A stretch of 64,000 nt of DNA from Pelobates cultripes (Eukaryota > Chordata > Amphibia > Anura > Pelobatidae). The stretch lies in contig OW240920.1 in assembly GCA_933207985.1 (NCBI GenBank), positions 150,931,648-150,995,647 of the forward strand, given 5' to 3'. The notes below the pieces were generated by a model. The model worked only from the letters and a program-made list of their open reading frames with translations. It did no database searches and had not been told where the DNA came from. Shown here in pieces: positions 42,301-50,306 of the stretch (position 1 is the stretch's first letter; each line of letters opens with the position of its first letter). Made by a program: the position numbers and the translations under genes.

Positions 42301-44939
42301 AATTAACAGAGCAAAATATAAGAACTTCTAAATTAAATACACTGAGCTGTAAGATCTGATTGAAAATTAAATAAATTTTTTCATGTAGGATGTGTGAGAG
42401 CATGTTAGGAACACTAATTACAATCAAAAACAGTGTTTTAATAAAATACTTTGACTCATCTCACAAACAGCACTGCCATGCCTGCACCGATACTGTGGCC
42501 ATGCTCTGGTTTCATATGCACTGTTTGGGCCATTTCTTCAAGCATTGTAGTCCTCCTCCAAGATGCCAATAAGGTGGCATCATAGCCCCCATCTAAACAG
42601 AGTGATGTCAATTCTGTCAGTCAATTCTGTGCTTTAGTGGCCTATGCTAAAGTCATAATTAACAGGTGTGGGGAAAGGCCTGCTTCTTAAAGCGGCACTG
42701 TCATGCCGAACTTACCTTTCCCCAATCGATTCCTCTTCTCTCCCTCTCTCAGGATTTGTTCTTCATTTCTTCCTGTCTGCTCTAATTTTCTTTAAAAATT
42801 AAGACAAAGTAGGGACTATGTGTCTTATGGAGGCTTCCATTGCCATGACTAGCGGTGACCAGTGGAGGATCAAAGTGTGCTTCGTTTCCGGTGGTCGGAG
42901 CAATTTTCCCATAATCCTTAGCTTTCCTCCCTGTTCCCACGATGCCTCCTATCAGTATTGCTGAACGTCCTGTCATTTAGACAGAAAGCCGGCAAAACTG
43001 CCGAATTGCATCCTAACACAATGAGAACAGTTTGAATGAATGAAACTCCGATTATATTCGTGCTGTGGCTGCATCTTGCAGCCGCTTAGTAGATAGCTCC
43101 CTAATTCCCATGGTACCAAATAGTTCTTTCAGCCACAGCTTCCAAAGAACTTTCCCACGCTGTGTAAAATGACACAGAGCACTCTGATTGGCTTAAACCA
43201 ACCAGGTTGTTCTTAGCCTAATTGCAGGGCGGGGCAAGGCTTTATAAGCCTTCCCCGCCTTGCAGAGCTCAGTCTGCGCGGAGCCCTCCATGGGTGAAGA
43301 TGGATTAATTATTTTTTAGTGTCAGGTTTTTTTTTTTGCGCTCAGGTTTTTTTATTTTATTTTAAGTTTGACGGGTATTTTTTTGGGGGGGGGCCTTTTT
43401 TAGGGCTGAAAAATGAAGATTTTAGAAGAAGCCATCAAATGGTAAGTGTTATTTTTCTTTACAGGTTAGTTATTTTATTCCCCCTTCACTATTTTTATGG
43501 TGAGGGGGTAGATTTTATTTAGGTGGAAGGGTAGGTGACTAGGGACCCCTAGTCATCTTTGAGGGGGGGGGGGAATTTGCCATTTAGGGGCCCCAGCTGC
43601 TGCCCTGGGGTGGGGGCCGGAGGGAGGACAGTAGATTCCCCCCCCCTCCATTGTGATTTCTGGCCCCCACCCACCGCGCAGGGGTGGGGGCCAGGGAGGA
43701 GGACAGTAGGTCCCCCCTCAATTCTTATTTAGGACCCCCACCCGCCGCTCAGGGGTGGGGGCAATATGTTTTTTTTTGGGTTTTTTTTGTACAGTGAGTA
43801 GCCACCGCTGCTCACTGCTTAGTAGACATGCCCCTCCTCGCGGTATAGCGAATAGGGGCTGAATTTACTAATACTAAGTAATCTTGTCTATTTAGGTCTT
43901 TCTATTTAGGTCTTTCAGCCTTTTGGTAGATAGCTCCCTAATACCGTGGGAATTAGGGAGCTATCTACTAAGCGGCTGCAAGATAGCTCCCTAATACCGT
44001 GGGAATTAGGGAGCTATCTACTAAGCGGCTGCAAGATGCAGCCACAGCACGAATAGGATCTGAGTTTCATTCCTTCGAAAGAAATTGCGATCCGAACAAA
44101 CTCCCGAATTGCGTCCTAACACGAATGAACAAACTGTTCTCATTGGGTTAGGATGCAATTCAGCAGTTTTGTCGGCGTTCTGTCTAAATTACAGGAGGCA
44201 TCGTGGGAACAGGGAGGAAAGCTAAGGATTATGGGAAAATTGCTCTGACCACTGGAAACTAAGCACACTTTGCTCAACCGCTGGTCATGGCAAGGGAAGC
44301 CTCCATAAGAGAAATAGTCCCTACTGTGTCTTAATTTTTAAAGAAAACTAGAGCAGACAGGAAGAAATGAAGAACAGATCCTGAGAGAGGGAGAGAAGAG
44401 GAATCGATTGGGGGAAGGTAAGTTCGGCATGACCGTGCCACTTTAAGCTCTCAATGAGACAGTTGCTCCACTCTGCTGGCTGTAAAAAGCATGTGAATAT
44501 GTGTTTTCACATACTGGCTTCTTCTTTGTTATGCTTTCCACACCCACTCCAGGGGGGTCACGCATATAACCAACCAGTAGGAATGCTGGAAAGGTGCAAA
44601 GGGAAAGCCTGACAGATTTACACATATATATTGCGTGTGCCTCCAGCCACAGGATAACTAACATACATACACACACACACACTGAGCATTCACCGATTGT
44701 TAGTCATATAACAATCACTAGTCCCATGTAATCCACTTATTGATTTATCATGGAAAATACACGTGGATGTCTCACTTTTCTTGAGATGCATAAACAATAC
44801 TTCAATACTTTTCACCTGCCAATAACTCACTAGTCCAAAACCAGCTATAGGTGCCAACGAAACCCATAACCACAGTACTTGTAATGTTCCTTATCAAGCA
44901 TGGATGTGCAGGGAATGGCCATTTCACCAACAGCGGCAT
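12207..44939 (-). CDS. tafazzin: Tafazzin, cardiolipin-remodelling transacylase, complete coding region in 10 exons
   Basis: Join on the minus strand: 44939-44831, 41421-41293, 32514-32469, 32370-32285, 32080-32000, 16854-16813, 16730-16668, 13912-13860, 13261-13184, 12302-12207. The total is 783 nt, 260 residues plus TGA. Every junction has AG/GT sites and the phases agree. The protein starts [13 protein letters not shown], has one N-terminal hydrophobic anchor ([13 protein letters not shown]) and carries the acyltransferase HX4D motif at H69-D74 (NHQSCMDDP) and the FPEG motif across exons 5-6. Tafazzin acts at inner and outer mitochondrial membranes facing the intermembrane space, moving acyl chains between phospholipids and monolysocardiolipin. 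The length equals the human form lacking exon 5 to within two residues. All key motifs are present, so it appears functional despite about 33 kb of transposon-filled introns. It is divergent from dnase1l1. Confidence 0.97.
13184..13261 (-). CDS. tafazzin: tafazzin coding exon 9
   Basis: Encodes [20 protein letters not shown] followed by SENTPS. Acceptor TTCTAG, donor GTAAGT. Confidence 0.95.
13340..13620. repeat. 39-bp minisatellite in tafazzin intron 9-8
   Basis: About seven imperfect copies of a 39-bp unit (core CCAGCAAGTGAAGAGCCCC plus CCTTCATGCAT). Because 39 is divisible by three, it leaves long open frames on both strands that are not genes. Confidence 0.9.
13860..13912 (-). CDS. tafazzin: tafazzin coding exon 8
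   Basis: Encodes [18 protein letters not shown]. Acceptor TTTAG, donor GTGAGT, phase 0 at its end. Confidence 0.95.
15597..15881 (-). pseudogene. GIY-YIG endonuclease domain of the Penelope-like element
   Basis: Encodes [20 protein letters not shown] then [16 protein letters not shown]. The [14 protein letters not shown] block is the GIY-YIG-type signature of these elements, with the downstream arginine (RIAEH) conserved. The domain would nick target DNA for priming. The rest of the domain is degraded below 15597. Confidence 0.85.
15940..16446 (-). pseudogene. Penelope-like RT, C-terminal part
   Basis: The frame encodes a segment typical of Penelope-like RTs: [28 protein letters not shown] and [13 protein letters not shown]. 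The catalytic palm is missing because of 5' truncation; decayed sequence just upstream (to about 16600) fits the end of that palm. The frame ends at 15940 and the endonuclease continues in another register, so it is broken. Confidence 0.85.
16668..16730 (-). CDS. tafazzin: tafazzin coding exon 7
   Basis: Encodes [20 protein letters not shown] between acceptor CTTCAG and donor GTGAGT. Confidence 0.95.
16813..16854 (-). CDS. tafazzin: tafazzin coding exon 6
   Basis: A 42-bp exon encoding [14 protein letters not shown] with flanking GA and G bases that complete glycine codons. Acceptor TTTAG, donor GTGAGT. A 15.1-kb transposon-filled intron precedes it and an 82-bp intron follows. Confidence 0.93.
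16923..17868 (-). repeat. Solo LTR related to the Gmr1-like family
   Basis: Bounded by TGGAA at 16918-16922 and 17869-17873. On the minus strand it contains GACTTGCATAAAA (TATA-like), and upstream of it a perfect 14-bp stem hairpin at 17330-17371 (GGAGATAATCAAGT). It shares its 5' part (TTCGGTAGGTGTAACTACTG) with the LTR at 28730, while the 3' parts differ. The start is TTCGG rather than TG, so the outer boundary is uncertain by a few bases. Confidence 0.7.
18290..18818 (+). pseudogene. DIRS Gag-like remnant
   Basis: Fragments read [35 protein letters not shown] and [20 protein letters not shown] in nearby frames. This matches the general form of DIRS Gag proteins from fish and frogs. It is broken by stops and by the LINE insertion at 18819-18834. 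Confidence 0.65.
18835..20706 (+). mobile_element. LINE insertion (probable L1-type) with 5' and 3' ends but little coding sequence
   Basis: An exact 16-bp duplication AATAATAAAGTATTTA (18819-18834 and 20707-20722) flanks a 1.87-kb insert ending in an A-rich tail with AATAAA. The 5' side is GC-rich (GTGGGCGGAGCCTAGC). The interior has overlapping short GC-rich frames (for example 19152-19400) that may be remains of ORF1, then AT-rich 3' sequence from about 20100. No RT was recognised, so the middle is deleted or the element is non-autonomous. Confidence 0.7.
21170..22100 (+). pseudogene. DIRS RNase H / methylase-like remnant
   Basis: Segments align in order with the intact frame at 1583-477: [57 protein letters not shown] and EVGAYAFP. 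Stops and frame changes are frequent. It is a fossil of the same protein. Confidence 0.7.
22156..22641 (-). pseudogene. L1 ORF2 C-terminal remnant and 3' region
   Basis: The minus strand reads [19 protein letters not shown], matching the usual ARNWK block near the C-terminus of L1 ORF2, then decays into a C-rich and AT-rich 3' region. It is in the same orientation as the L1 part above 26845 but opposite to the piece at 24519-25030. Confidence 0.65.
22641..23640. repeat. 37-bp minisatellite within hAT copy A
   Basis: About 25 imperfect copies of a unit with core TTGGCACACCATGGCAATC then CTTTAGAGGCATACAA. The reverse complement array is at 26030-26740. Open frames here are repeat artefacts. 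Confidence 0.9.
24285..24336. promoter_or_regulatory. Symmetric CGCG / X-box / CGCG cassette in hAT copy A
   Basis: TCTCGCGAGC (24285-24294), an RFX X-box-like GTTGCCATGGTAAT (24304-24317) and GCTCGCGAGA (24327-24336) are arranged symmetrically, each CGCG site 16-25 bp from the centre. Confidence 0.65.
24519..25030 (+). pseudogene. Inverted internal piece of L1 ORF2 (RT catalytic YADD and thumb)
   Basis: The plus strand reads [18 protein letters not shown], with the L1 catalytic YADD, then a [11 protein letters not shown] block and, with frame changes, QLTNCLG. The outer L1 on the minus strand ends GIPTASK at the hAT junction, and this piece begins with the bases that continue it in frame ([14 protein letters not shown]). 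It is therefore the missing middle of the same L1, flipped. Confidence 0.85.
25195..25246. promoter_or_regulatory. Symmetric CGCG / X-box / CGCG cassette in hAT copy B
   Basis: TCTCGCGAGC (25195-25204), X-box-like ATTACCATGGCAAC (25214-25227) and GCTCGCGAGA (25237-25246). A splice-donor-like AAAG/GTAGGA follows near 25287. Confidence 0.65.
26030..26740. repeat. 37-bp minisatellite within hAT copy B
   Basis: Reverse complement counterpart of the array at 22641-23640 with fewer units. Confidence 0.9.
26845..28729 (-). pseudogene. L1 ORF2 endonuclease C-terminal part and RT N-terminal part
   Basis: Segments on the minus strand: [19 protein letters not shown] and [10 protein letters not shown] (endonuclease, about 28640-28430), [19 protein letters not shown] with SRIDLVLGE (28333-28127), then RT blocks [20 protein letters not shown] and [14 protein letters not shown], and [12 protein letters not shown] near 26950. 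Frequent stops and frame changes show decay. Confidence 0.85.
28730..29678 (+). repeat. LTR insertion (Gmr1-like family) in the L1
   Basis: About 949 bp beginning TTCGGTAGATG and ending CTACCGAA. It shares its U3-like part with the LTR at 16923-17868. It has GGGGACTTGCATAAAAG near 29467 followed by CATTAAAGG, and a hairpin at 29331-29372 (GGAGATAATT / AATTATCACC, one mismatch). It interrupts L1 endonuclease coding sequence, which resumes on the other side. No 5-bp duplication is evident. Confidence 0.7.
30021..30418. mobile_element. TTAA-flanked MITE inside the L1
   Basis: Ends AGGACCACTATAGTGCCAG and CTAGAGTGGTCCT are inverted and flanked by TTAA (30017-30020, 30419-30422). The TTAA target is the piggyBac hallmark. 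No coding capacity. Confidence 0.85.
30448..30639 (-). pseudogene. L1 ORF1-like coiled-coil remnant
   Basis: A 63-codon minus-strand frame with heptad-like pattern ([20 protein letters not shown]). Position upstream of the endonuclease fits L1 ORF1. No RRM was seen. Confidence 0.45.
32000..32080 (-). CDS. tafazzin: tafazzin coding exon 5
   Basis: Encodes [20 protein letters not shown] then VHVFPE. Acceptor TTCCAG, donor GTAGTC. It corresponds to human exon 6. No counterpart of human exon 5 is needed for the frame. Confidence 0.95.
32150..32206. repeat. Short SINE/LINE-type tail in tafazzin intron
   Basis: The stretch GCGCTATGGAATCTGATGG, GCGCTATATAAATAATAATA resembles a 3' tail common in frog repeats, ending in an ATA-rich run. 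It fills much of the 204-bp intron between exons 5 and 4. The family was not identified. Confidence 0.4.
32285..32370 (-). CDS. tafazzin: tafazzin coding exon 4
   Basis: Encodes [20 protein letters not shown] and GKCVPVCRG. Acceptor CTCAG, donor GTGAGT. It joins directly in frame to the next exon ([11 protein letters not shown]). Confidence 0.96.
32469..32514 (-). CDS. tafazzin: tafazzin coding exon 3
   Basis: A 46-bp exon encoding [15 protein letters not shown], after acceptor TTTTAG and before donor GTTGGT. It is shorter than any usual ORF cut-off and was found by matching the family and the phase of both neighbours. Confidence 0.93.
33042..33177. mobile_element. Small TTAA-flanked MITE
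   Basis: 136 bp with ends AGGAAAACCGC and AGAGTGTTCCT, flanked by TTAA at 33038-33041 and 33178-33181. Confidence 0.75.
33178..34730. other. Tafazzin intron, nothing recognised
   Basis: AT-rich sequence with short ORFs only. No conserved exon, RNA gene or repeat family was recognised on either strand. Confidence 0.5.
34735..35233. mobile_element. TTAA-flanked MITE
   Basis: Ends AGGAACACAATAG and CTATAGTGTTCCT, flanked by TTAA (34731-34734 and 35234-35237). The inner part includes CAATTAGCTGAAGTGGTCT, as in the element at 30021. Confidence 0.85.
35238..35769. other. Tafazzin intron between a MITE and the Gmr1-like LTR, nothing recognised
   Basis: T-rich sequence without a convincing coding or RNA feature. 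Confidence 0.4.
35770..36717 (+). repeat. 5' LTR of the plus-strand Gmr1-like element
   Basis: Begins TGTGACAGACC and ends GTATGCCACA, about 948 bp. Contains a 12-bp perfect stem hairpin (36402-36413 / 36448-36459, GGACCTGAGAGG) upstream of GGGGACTTGCATAAAAGG (36506) and CATTAAACC. The start is inferred from similarity of its first bases to the other LTRs. Confidence 0.75.
36724..36741 (+). other. Primer-binding site, tRNA-Leu-like
   Basis: TGGTGGCAGAAGTGGGAT differs at one base from the complement of a vertebrate tRNA-Leu(CAA) 3' end. It sits two bases beyond the LTR end. Confidence 0.7.
36798..37810 (+). pseudogene. gag: Gmr1-like Gag remnant with zinc knuckle
   Basis: The first frame (36798-37202) opens with a SAP-like helix segment ([25 protein letters not shown]) that matches the minus-strand copy at 54551. 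Coding then continues in other frames: [21 protein letters not shown] near 37240 and the capsid region to about 37660. A CCHC-type knuckle lies at 37769-37810 with tyrosine in place of the histidine ([14 protein letters not shown]). Gag is inactivated by several frameshifts and this substitution. Confidence 0.75.
37982..38530 (+). pseudogene. Gmr1-like protease and protease-integrase linker
   Basis: The frame carries the retropepsin site [12 protein letters not shown] near the start and [12 protein letters not shown], corresponding to the second conserved block. The homologous frame in the other copy is 53381-52839. Downstream the frame fades into the integrase zinc region in another register. 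Confidence 0.8.
38600..39650 (+). pseudogene. Gmr1-like integrase
   Basis: The HHCC region ([30 protein letters not shown]) is followed by the core: [44 protein letters not shown], with a stop just after. A shifted frame continues [20 protein letters not shown]. The C-terminal part ends [17 protein letters not shown] near 39660. It precedes the RT, which defines the Gmr1 order. It is broken by stops. Confidence 0.85.
39655..40410 (+). pseudogene. Gmr1-like RT thumb and RNase H, RT palm deleted
   Basis: Starts at [30 protein letters not shown] and continues [20 protein letters not shown], then RNase H ([34 protein letters not shown]). One in-frame TGA lies near 40149. The catalytic RT palm present in the other copy (52000-51370) is missing; integrase-proximal sequence is joined directly to the thumb. 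Coding ends at 40410 in HYRPESEI, followed by unrelated sequence. Confidence 0.85.
40411..40808. other. Tafazzin intron, no recognised feature
   Basis: Moderately GC-rich sequence after the truncation point of the Gmr1-like element. No coding match recognised. Confidence 0.4.
40813..41030. mobile_element. MITE related to the TTAA elements, flanks diverged
   Basis: Inverted ends AGGAACACTCTGGGC and GCCTGGAGCGTTCCT, each next to a TTGTTATGGGG/GCTGTTATGGGG block. The flanks are TTGA and TTAT, each one change from TTAA. Confidence 0.65.
41293..41421 (-). CDS. tafazzin: tafazzin coding exon 2 (HX4D catalytic motif)
   Basis: The acceptor follows a T-rich tract and CCTCAG. It encodes [18 protein letters not shown] through [13 protein letters not shown], with catalytic His69 and Asp74. 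The donor is GTAGGA. Confidence 0.97.
41528..42054. mobile_element. TTAA-flanked MITE
   Basis: Ends AGGGACACTATATTCAC and GTGACTACAGAGTCCCT with TTAA at 41524-41527 and 42055-42058. 527 bp, AT-rich, non-coding, about 100 bp upstream of tafazzin exon 2 in gene direction. Confidence 0.85.
42059..42686. other. Tafazzin intron 1, nothing recognised
   Basis: AT-rich sequence between two TTAA-flanked elements, without a convincing ORF, RNA gene or repeat end. Confidence 0.4.
42691..44442. mobile_element. Large palindromic TTAA element (1752 bp)
   Basis: Ends AGCGGCACTGTCATGCCG and CGGCATGACCGTGCCACT, flanked by TTAA (42687-42690, 44443-44446). The outer arms of about 420-470 bp are inverted copies of each other. 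The right arm also carries a direct duplication of about 55 bp (around 43920-44030). The centre (43200-43860) is G/C-rich with a hairpin near 43223-43262 around TTTATAA. No transposase is seen. The TTAA target suggests piggyBac mobilisation, although the terminal bases are not the classical ones. Confidence 0.8.
44831..44939 (-). CDS. tafazzin: tafazzin coding exon 1
   Basis: Encodes residues 1-36 plus one base. The start ATG is 44939-44937. It contains the N-terminal membrane anchor and ends ...TGG ACT A before a GTGAGT donor. It is the same length as the human exon. Confidence 0.95.
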
Positions 44940-44979
44940 TTTGCAGTTAGATGATCAGCACCTTACATTAGTGGCCTAC

Positions 44980-45800
44980 AATGAGAACAAGTAATATTTA
45001 TCACTCAGTTAATCCTATCACAGTACCCGGCTCACGTTCCTACACATCCTCCCTGCAAGCTTCACTCTCTCTCTCACCCACGATTCCCCCAGAAAGCTTC
45101 TCTCACTCACCCGCACATGTCCCTTCCAAGCTTCACTCACTCTCCCCCAGGCATCCCCTGGAAGATTCACTCACTCTCCACTACCCCCAACTTCACTCAC
45201 ACTGCCCTTGATAAACACCACTACCGTCACTCACTCTCTTTATTCACCCTTTCAGGTTTCCACTGCAACCTTTACTTGTTCACTTTTTCAATGCTTCTCT
45301 GGAAGTGTCACTTTCCTCACGCAGCCTTCACTCACTCTTACACAACCATCACTCACTCACACAGCCTTCACTCGCTCTCCCACACAGCCTTCACACACAC
45401 AGCCTTCATTCACTCACTCACACACACACAGCCTTCACTCACTCACTCTCACACAGCCTTCACACACACACACACACACANNNNNNNNNNNNNNNNNNNN
45501 NNNNNNNNNNNNNNNNNNNNNNNNNNNNNNNNNNNNNNNNNNNNNNNNNNNNNNNNNNNNNNNNNNNNNNNNNNNNNNNNCACACACACAGCCTTCACTC
45601 ACTCACACACACTGCCTTCACTCAAACACACACAGCCTTCACTCACACACAGCCTTCACTCACACAGAGCCTTCACTCACACAGAGCCTTCACTCACACA
45701 GAGCCTTCACTCAAACACACACAGCCTTCACTCACACAGAGCCTTCACTCACACAGAGCCTTCACTCAAACACACACAGCCTTCACTCACACCCTGTGTC
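44980..45800. repeat. TCACTCACACAGCCT-type minisatellite and CA repeats around an assembly gap
   Basis: Short units of TCACTCACACAGCCT become regular from about 45310. The run enters (CA)n at 45466 and resumes at 45581. All long open frames crossing it are repeat artefacts. Confidence 0.9.
45481..45580. other. Assembly gap of 100 N
   Basis: Exactly 100 undetermined bases inside (CA)n, so the true array length here is unknown. Confidence 0.99.
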
Positions 45801-45876
45801 AATCAGTTTTTACATACTCACACTGCTCTTACCCTTCACTACCAGGTCCTGTTTAAACACCGCAGTCGCACATAAT

Positions 45877-46010
45877 TTACGTCACACTAAGGGCGGCGCC
45901 ATGTTTGTTTCACGAGCCTGCGTTCCAGGGTGGAACATCCAGTGACCAATCACAGGCCAGAACTCTTTCTACTACGGCCGATTTCCGATGAATCCAAGAT
46001 GGCGGCTCCA
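45877..46010. promoter_or_regulatory. Candidate bidirectional promoter of tafazzin and dnase1l1
   Basis: Contains a CRE/ATF-like TTACGTCA (45877-45884), a minus-strand YY1-like AACATGGCGCC (45895-45905), a CCAAT box (45946-45950) and a plus-strand YY1-type AAGATGGCGGC (45996-46006). Vertebrate YY1 sites of this form usually lie just downstream of start sites. The opposite orientations fit divergent transcription. It lies about 0.95 kb upstream of the tafazzin start codon. Confidence 0.5.
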
Positions 46011-46189
46011 TCATTTGCTGTTAGTGGAGTCAAATTATAACAACATTGGGGTTAACACAAAACCCCTAATTATTACAAACTGTAATTAAAGAAACGTTAA
46101 AAGTAAAGTATAAAAGGCGCTTCAATATCAATCTCTTAAAACCATCAATTAAAGTGAATATTAAATAAGCTGCTCTACAATCCCAGGAG

Positions 46190-49100
46190 TTTAATAAAAA
46201 AACACCACAAATAAAATAACACTTTCCACAATTACCACAGAATCTCTGCTCAGCTTCCTGCTGTATAATGTAATAATAATACTTTATTAGTGACTGATAT
46301 AATAATAAAATAACACTTTACACAATTACCACAGAATCTCTGCTCAGCTTCCTGCTGTATAATGTAACAATAATACTTTATTGGTGACTCTGATATAATA
46401 ATAAAATAACACTTTACACAATTACCACAGAATCTCTGCTCAGCTTCCTGTTGTATAATGTAATAATAATACTTTATTGTTGACTGATATAATAATAAAA
46501 TAACACTTTCCACAATTACCACAGAATCTCTGCTCAGCTTCCTGCTGTATAATGTAATAATAATACTTTATTGGTGACTCTGATATAATAATAAAATAAC
46601 ACTTTCCACAATTACCACAGAATCTCTGCTCAGCTTCCAGCTGTATAATGTAATAATAATATTCTTTAATGGTGACTGAGTTATAATAATAATAAAATAA
46701 CACTTTCCACAATTACCAGAATTTTTACTCAGCTTCCACAAGAATAATAATAATTTTTATTATGATCATAATAATAAAATAACACTTTCCACAATTACCA
46801 CAGAATCTCTGCTCAGCTTCCTGCTGTATAATGTAATAATAATACTTTATTGGTGACTGATATAATAATAAAATAACACTTTCCACAATTACCACAGAAT
46901 CTCTGCTCAGCTTCCTGCTGTATAATGTAACAATAATACTTTATTGGTGACTCTGATATAATAATAAAATAACACTTTCCACAATTACCACAGAATCTCT
47001 GCTCAGCTTCCTGCTGTATAATGTAATAATAATACTTTATTGGTGACTGATATAATAATAAAATAACACTTTACACAATTACCACAGAATCTCTGCTCAG
47101 CTTCCTGCTGTATAATGTAATAATAATACTTTAATGGTGACTGATATAATAATAAAATAACACTTTCCACAATTACCACAGAATCTCTGCTCAGCTTCCT
47201 GCTGTATAATGTAATAATATTTTATTAGACTGATATATAATAAAATAACACTTTCCACAATTACCACAGAATCTGTTTGAAGTTTTGCTAATGTAATAAT
47301 ATACTTATTTGACTCTGATATAATAATAAATAAGACTTTCCACAATACCATGGAATTCTACCTAGCTTCCTGCTGTATAATGTAATACTTATTGGTGACT
47401 CTGATATAATAATAAACACTTCCACAATACAGAATTCTGCTCAGCTTCCATAGCTGTATAATGTAATAATAATACTTTATTGGTGACTCTGATATAATAA
47501 TAAAATAACACTTTCCACAATTACCACAGAATCTCTGCTCAGCTTCCTCCTGTATAATGTAATAATAATACTTTATTAGTGACTGATATAATAATAAAAT
47601 AACACTTTCCACAATTACCACAGAATCTCTGCTCAGCTTCCTGCTGTATAATGTAATAATAATACTTTATTAGTGACTGAAATAATAATAAAATAACACT
47701 TTACACAATTACCACAGAATCTCTGCTCAGCTTCCTGCTGTATAATGTAACAATAATTCTTTATTGGTGACTGATATAATAATAAAATAACACTTTACAC
47801 AATTACCACAGAATCTCTGCTCAGCTTCCTGCTGTATAATGTCACAATAATACTTTATTGGTGACTCTGATATAATAATAAAATAACACTTTCCACAATT
47901 ACCACAGAATCTCTGCTCAGCTTCCTGCTGTATAATGTAATAATAATACTTTATTAGTGACTGATATAATAATAAAATAACACTTTCCACAATTACCACA
48001 GAATCTCTGCTCAGCTTCCTGCTGTATAATGTAATAATAATACTTTATTGGTGACTGATATAATAATAAAATAACACTTTACACAATTACCACAGAATCT
48101 CTGCTCAGCTTCCAGCTGTATAATGTAACAATAATACTTTATTGGTGACTGATATAATAATAAAATAACACTTTACACAATTACCACAGAATCTCTGCTC
48201 AGCTTCCTGCTGTATAATGTAACAATAATACTTTATTGGTGACTGATATAATAATAAAATAACACTTTCCACAATTACCACAGAATCTCTGCTCAGCTTC
48301 CAGCTGTATAATGTAATAATAATACTTTATTGGTGACTGATATAATAATAAAATAACACTTTCCACAATTACCACAGAATCTCTGCTCAGCTTCCTGCTG
48401 TATAATGTAATAATAATACTTTATTGGTGACTGATATAATAATAAAATAACACTTTACACAATTACCACAGAATCTCTGCTCAGCTTCCTGCTGTATAAT
48501 GTAATAATAATACTTTATTGGTGACTGATATAATAATAAAATAACACTTTCCACAATTACCACAGAATCTCTGCTCAGCTTCCTGCTGTATAATGTAACA
48601 ATAATACTTTATTGGTGACTCTGATATAATAATAAAATAACACTTTCCACAATTACCACAGAATCTCTGCTCAGCTTCCTGCTGTATAATGTAATAATAA
48701 TACTTTATTGGTGACTGATATAATAATAAAATAACACTTTACACAATTACCACAGAATCTCTGCTCAGCTTCCTGCTGTATAATGTAATAATACTTTATT
48801 GGTGACTGATATAATAATAAAATAACACTTTCCACAATTACCACAGAATCTCTGCTCAGCTTCCTGCTGTATAATGTAATAATAATACTTTATTGGTGAC
48901 TGATATAATAATAAAATAACACTTTACACAATTACCACAGAATCTCTGCTCAGCTTCCTGCTGTATAATGTAATAATAATACTTTATTAGTGACTGATAT
49001 AATAATAAAATAACACTTTCCACAATTACCACAGAATCTCTGCTCAGCTTCCTGCTGTATAATGTAATAATAATACTTTATTGGTGACTGATATAATAAT

Positions 49101-50306
49101 AAAATAACACTTTCCACAATTACCACAGAATCTCTGCTCAGCTTCCTGCTGTATAATGTAATAATAATACTTTATTGGTGACTGATATAATAATAAAATA
49201 ACACTTTCCACAATTACCACAGAATCTCTGCTCAGCTTCCTGCTGTATAATGTAATAATAATACTTTATTAGTGACTGATATAATAATAAAATAACACTT
49301 TCCACAATTACCACAGAATCTCTGCTCAGCTTCCTGCTGTATAATGTAATAATAATACTTTATTGGTGACTGATATAATAATAAAATAACACTTTACACA
49401 ATTACCACAGAATCTCTGCTCAGCTTCCTGCTGTATAATGTAATAATAATACTTTATTGGTGACTGATATAATAATAAAATAACACTTTACACAATTACC
49501 ACAGAATCTCTGCTCAGCTTCCTGCTGTATAATGTAACAATAATACTTTATTGGTGACTCTGATATAATAATAAAATAACACTTTCCACAATTACCACAG
49601 AATCTCTGCTCAGCTTCCTGCTGTATAATGTAACAATAATACTCTATTGGTGACTGATATAATAATAAAATAACACTTTACACAATTACCACAGAATCTC
49701 TGCTCAGCTTCCTGCTGTATAATGTAATAATAATACTTTATTGGTGACTGATATAATAATAAAATACCACTTTACACAATTACCACAGAATCTCTGCTCA
49801 GCTTCCTGCTGTATAATGTAACAATAATACTTTATTGGTGACTGATATAATAATAAAATAACACTTTCCACAATTACCACAGAATCTCTGCTGAGCTTCC
49901 TGCTGTATAATGTAGTAATAATAATACTTTATTAGTGACTGATATAATAATAAAATAACACTTTCCACAATTACCACAGAATCTCTGCTCAGCTTCCTGC
50001 TGTATAATGTAACAATAATACTTTATTAGTGACTGATATAATAATAAAATAACACTTTCCACAATTACCACAGAATCTCTGCTGAGCTTCCTGCTGTATA
50101 ATGTAGTAATAATAATACTTTATTAGTGACTGATATAATAATAAAATAACACTTTCCACAATTACCACAGAATCTCTGCTCAGCTTCCTGCTGTATAATG
50201 TAATAATAATACTTTATTAGTGACTGATATAATAATAAAATAACACTTTACACAATTACCACAGAATCTCTGCTCAGCTTCCTGCTGTATAATGTAATAA
50301 TAATAC
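46190..50306. repeat. 94-bp satellite array, about 44 copies
   Basis: Units are 94 bp (96 bp with GTGACTCTGATA instead of GTGACTGATA). Core: ACCACAGAATCTCTGCTC, AGCTTCCTGCTGTATAATG, TAATAATACTTTATTGG. Variants alternate at a few fixed sites (TTCCAC/TTACAC, TAATAAT/TAACAAT, TTGGTG/TTAGTG). Copies near 46680-46780 and 47220-47440 are damaged, the rest very uniform. Open frames are artefacts. Confidence 0.95.

Noticed and set aside
45117..45945. Long plus-strand ORFs of up to 252 codons
   Set aside because: They run through the N gap and a simple repeat; the protein is Thr/His/Ser-rich noise.
46190..50306. Regularly spaced repeats resembling a CRISPR array
   Set aside because: Units are contiguous 94-mers without unique spacers, in a vertebrate locus; it is a satellite.
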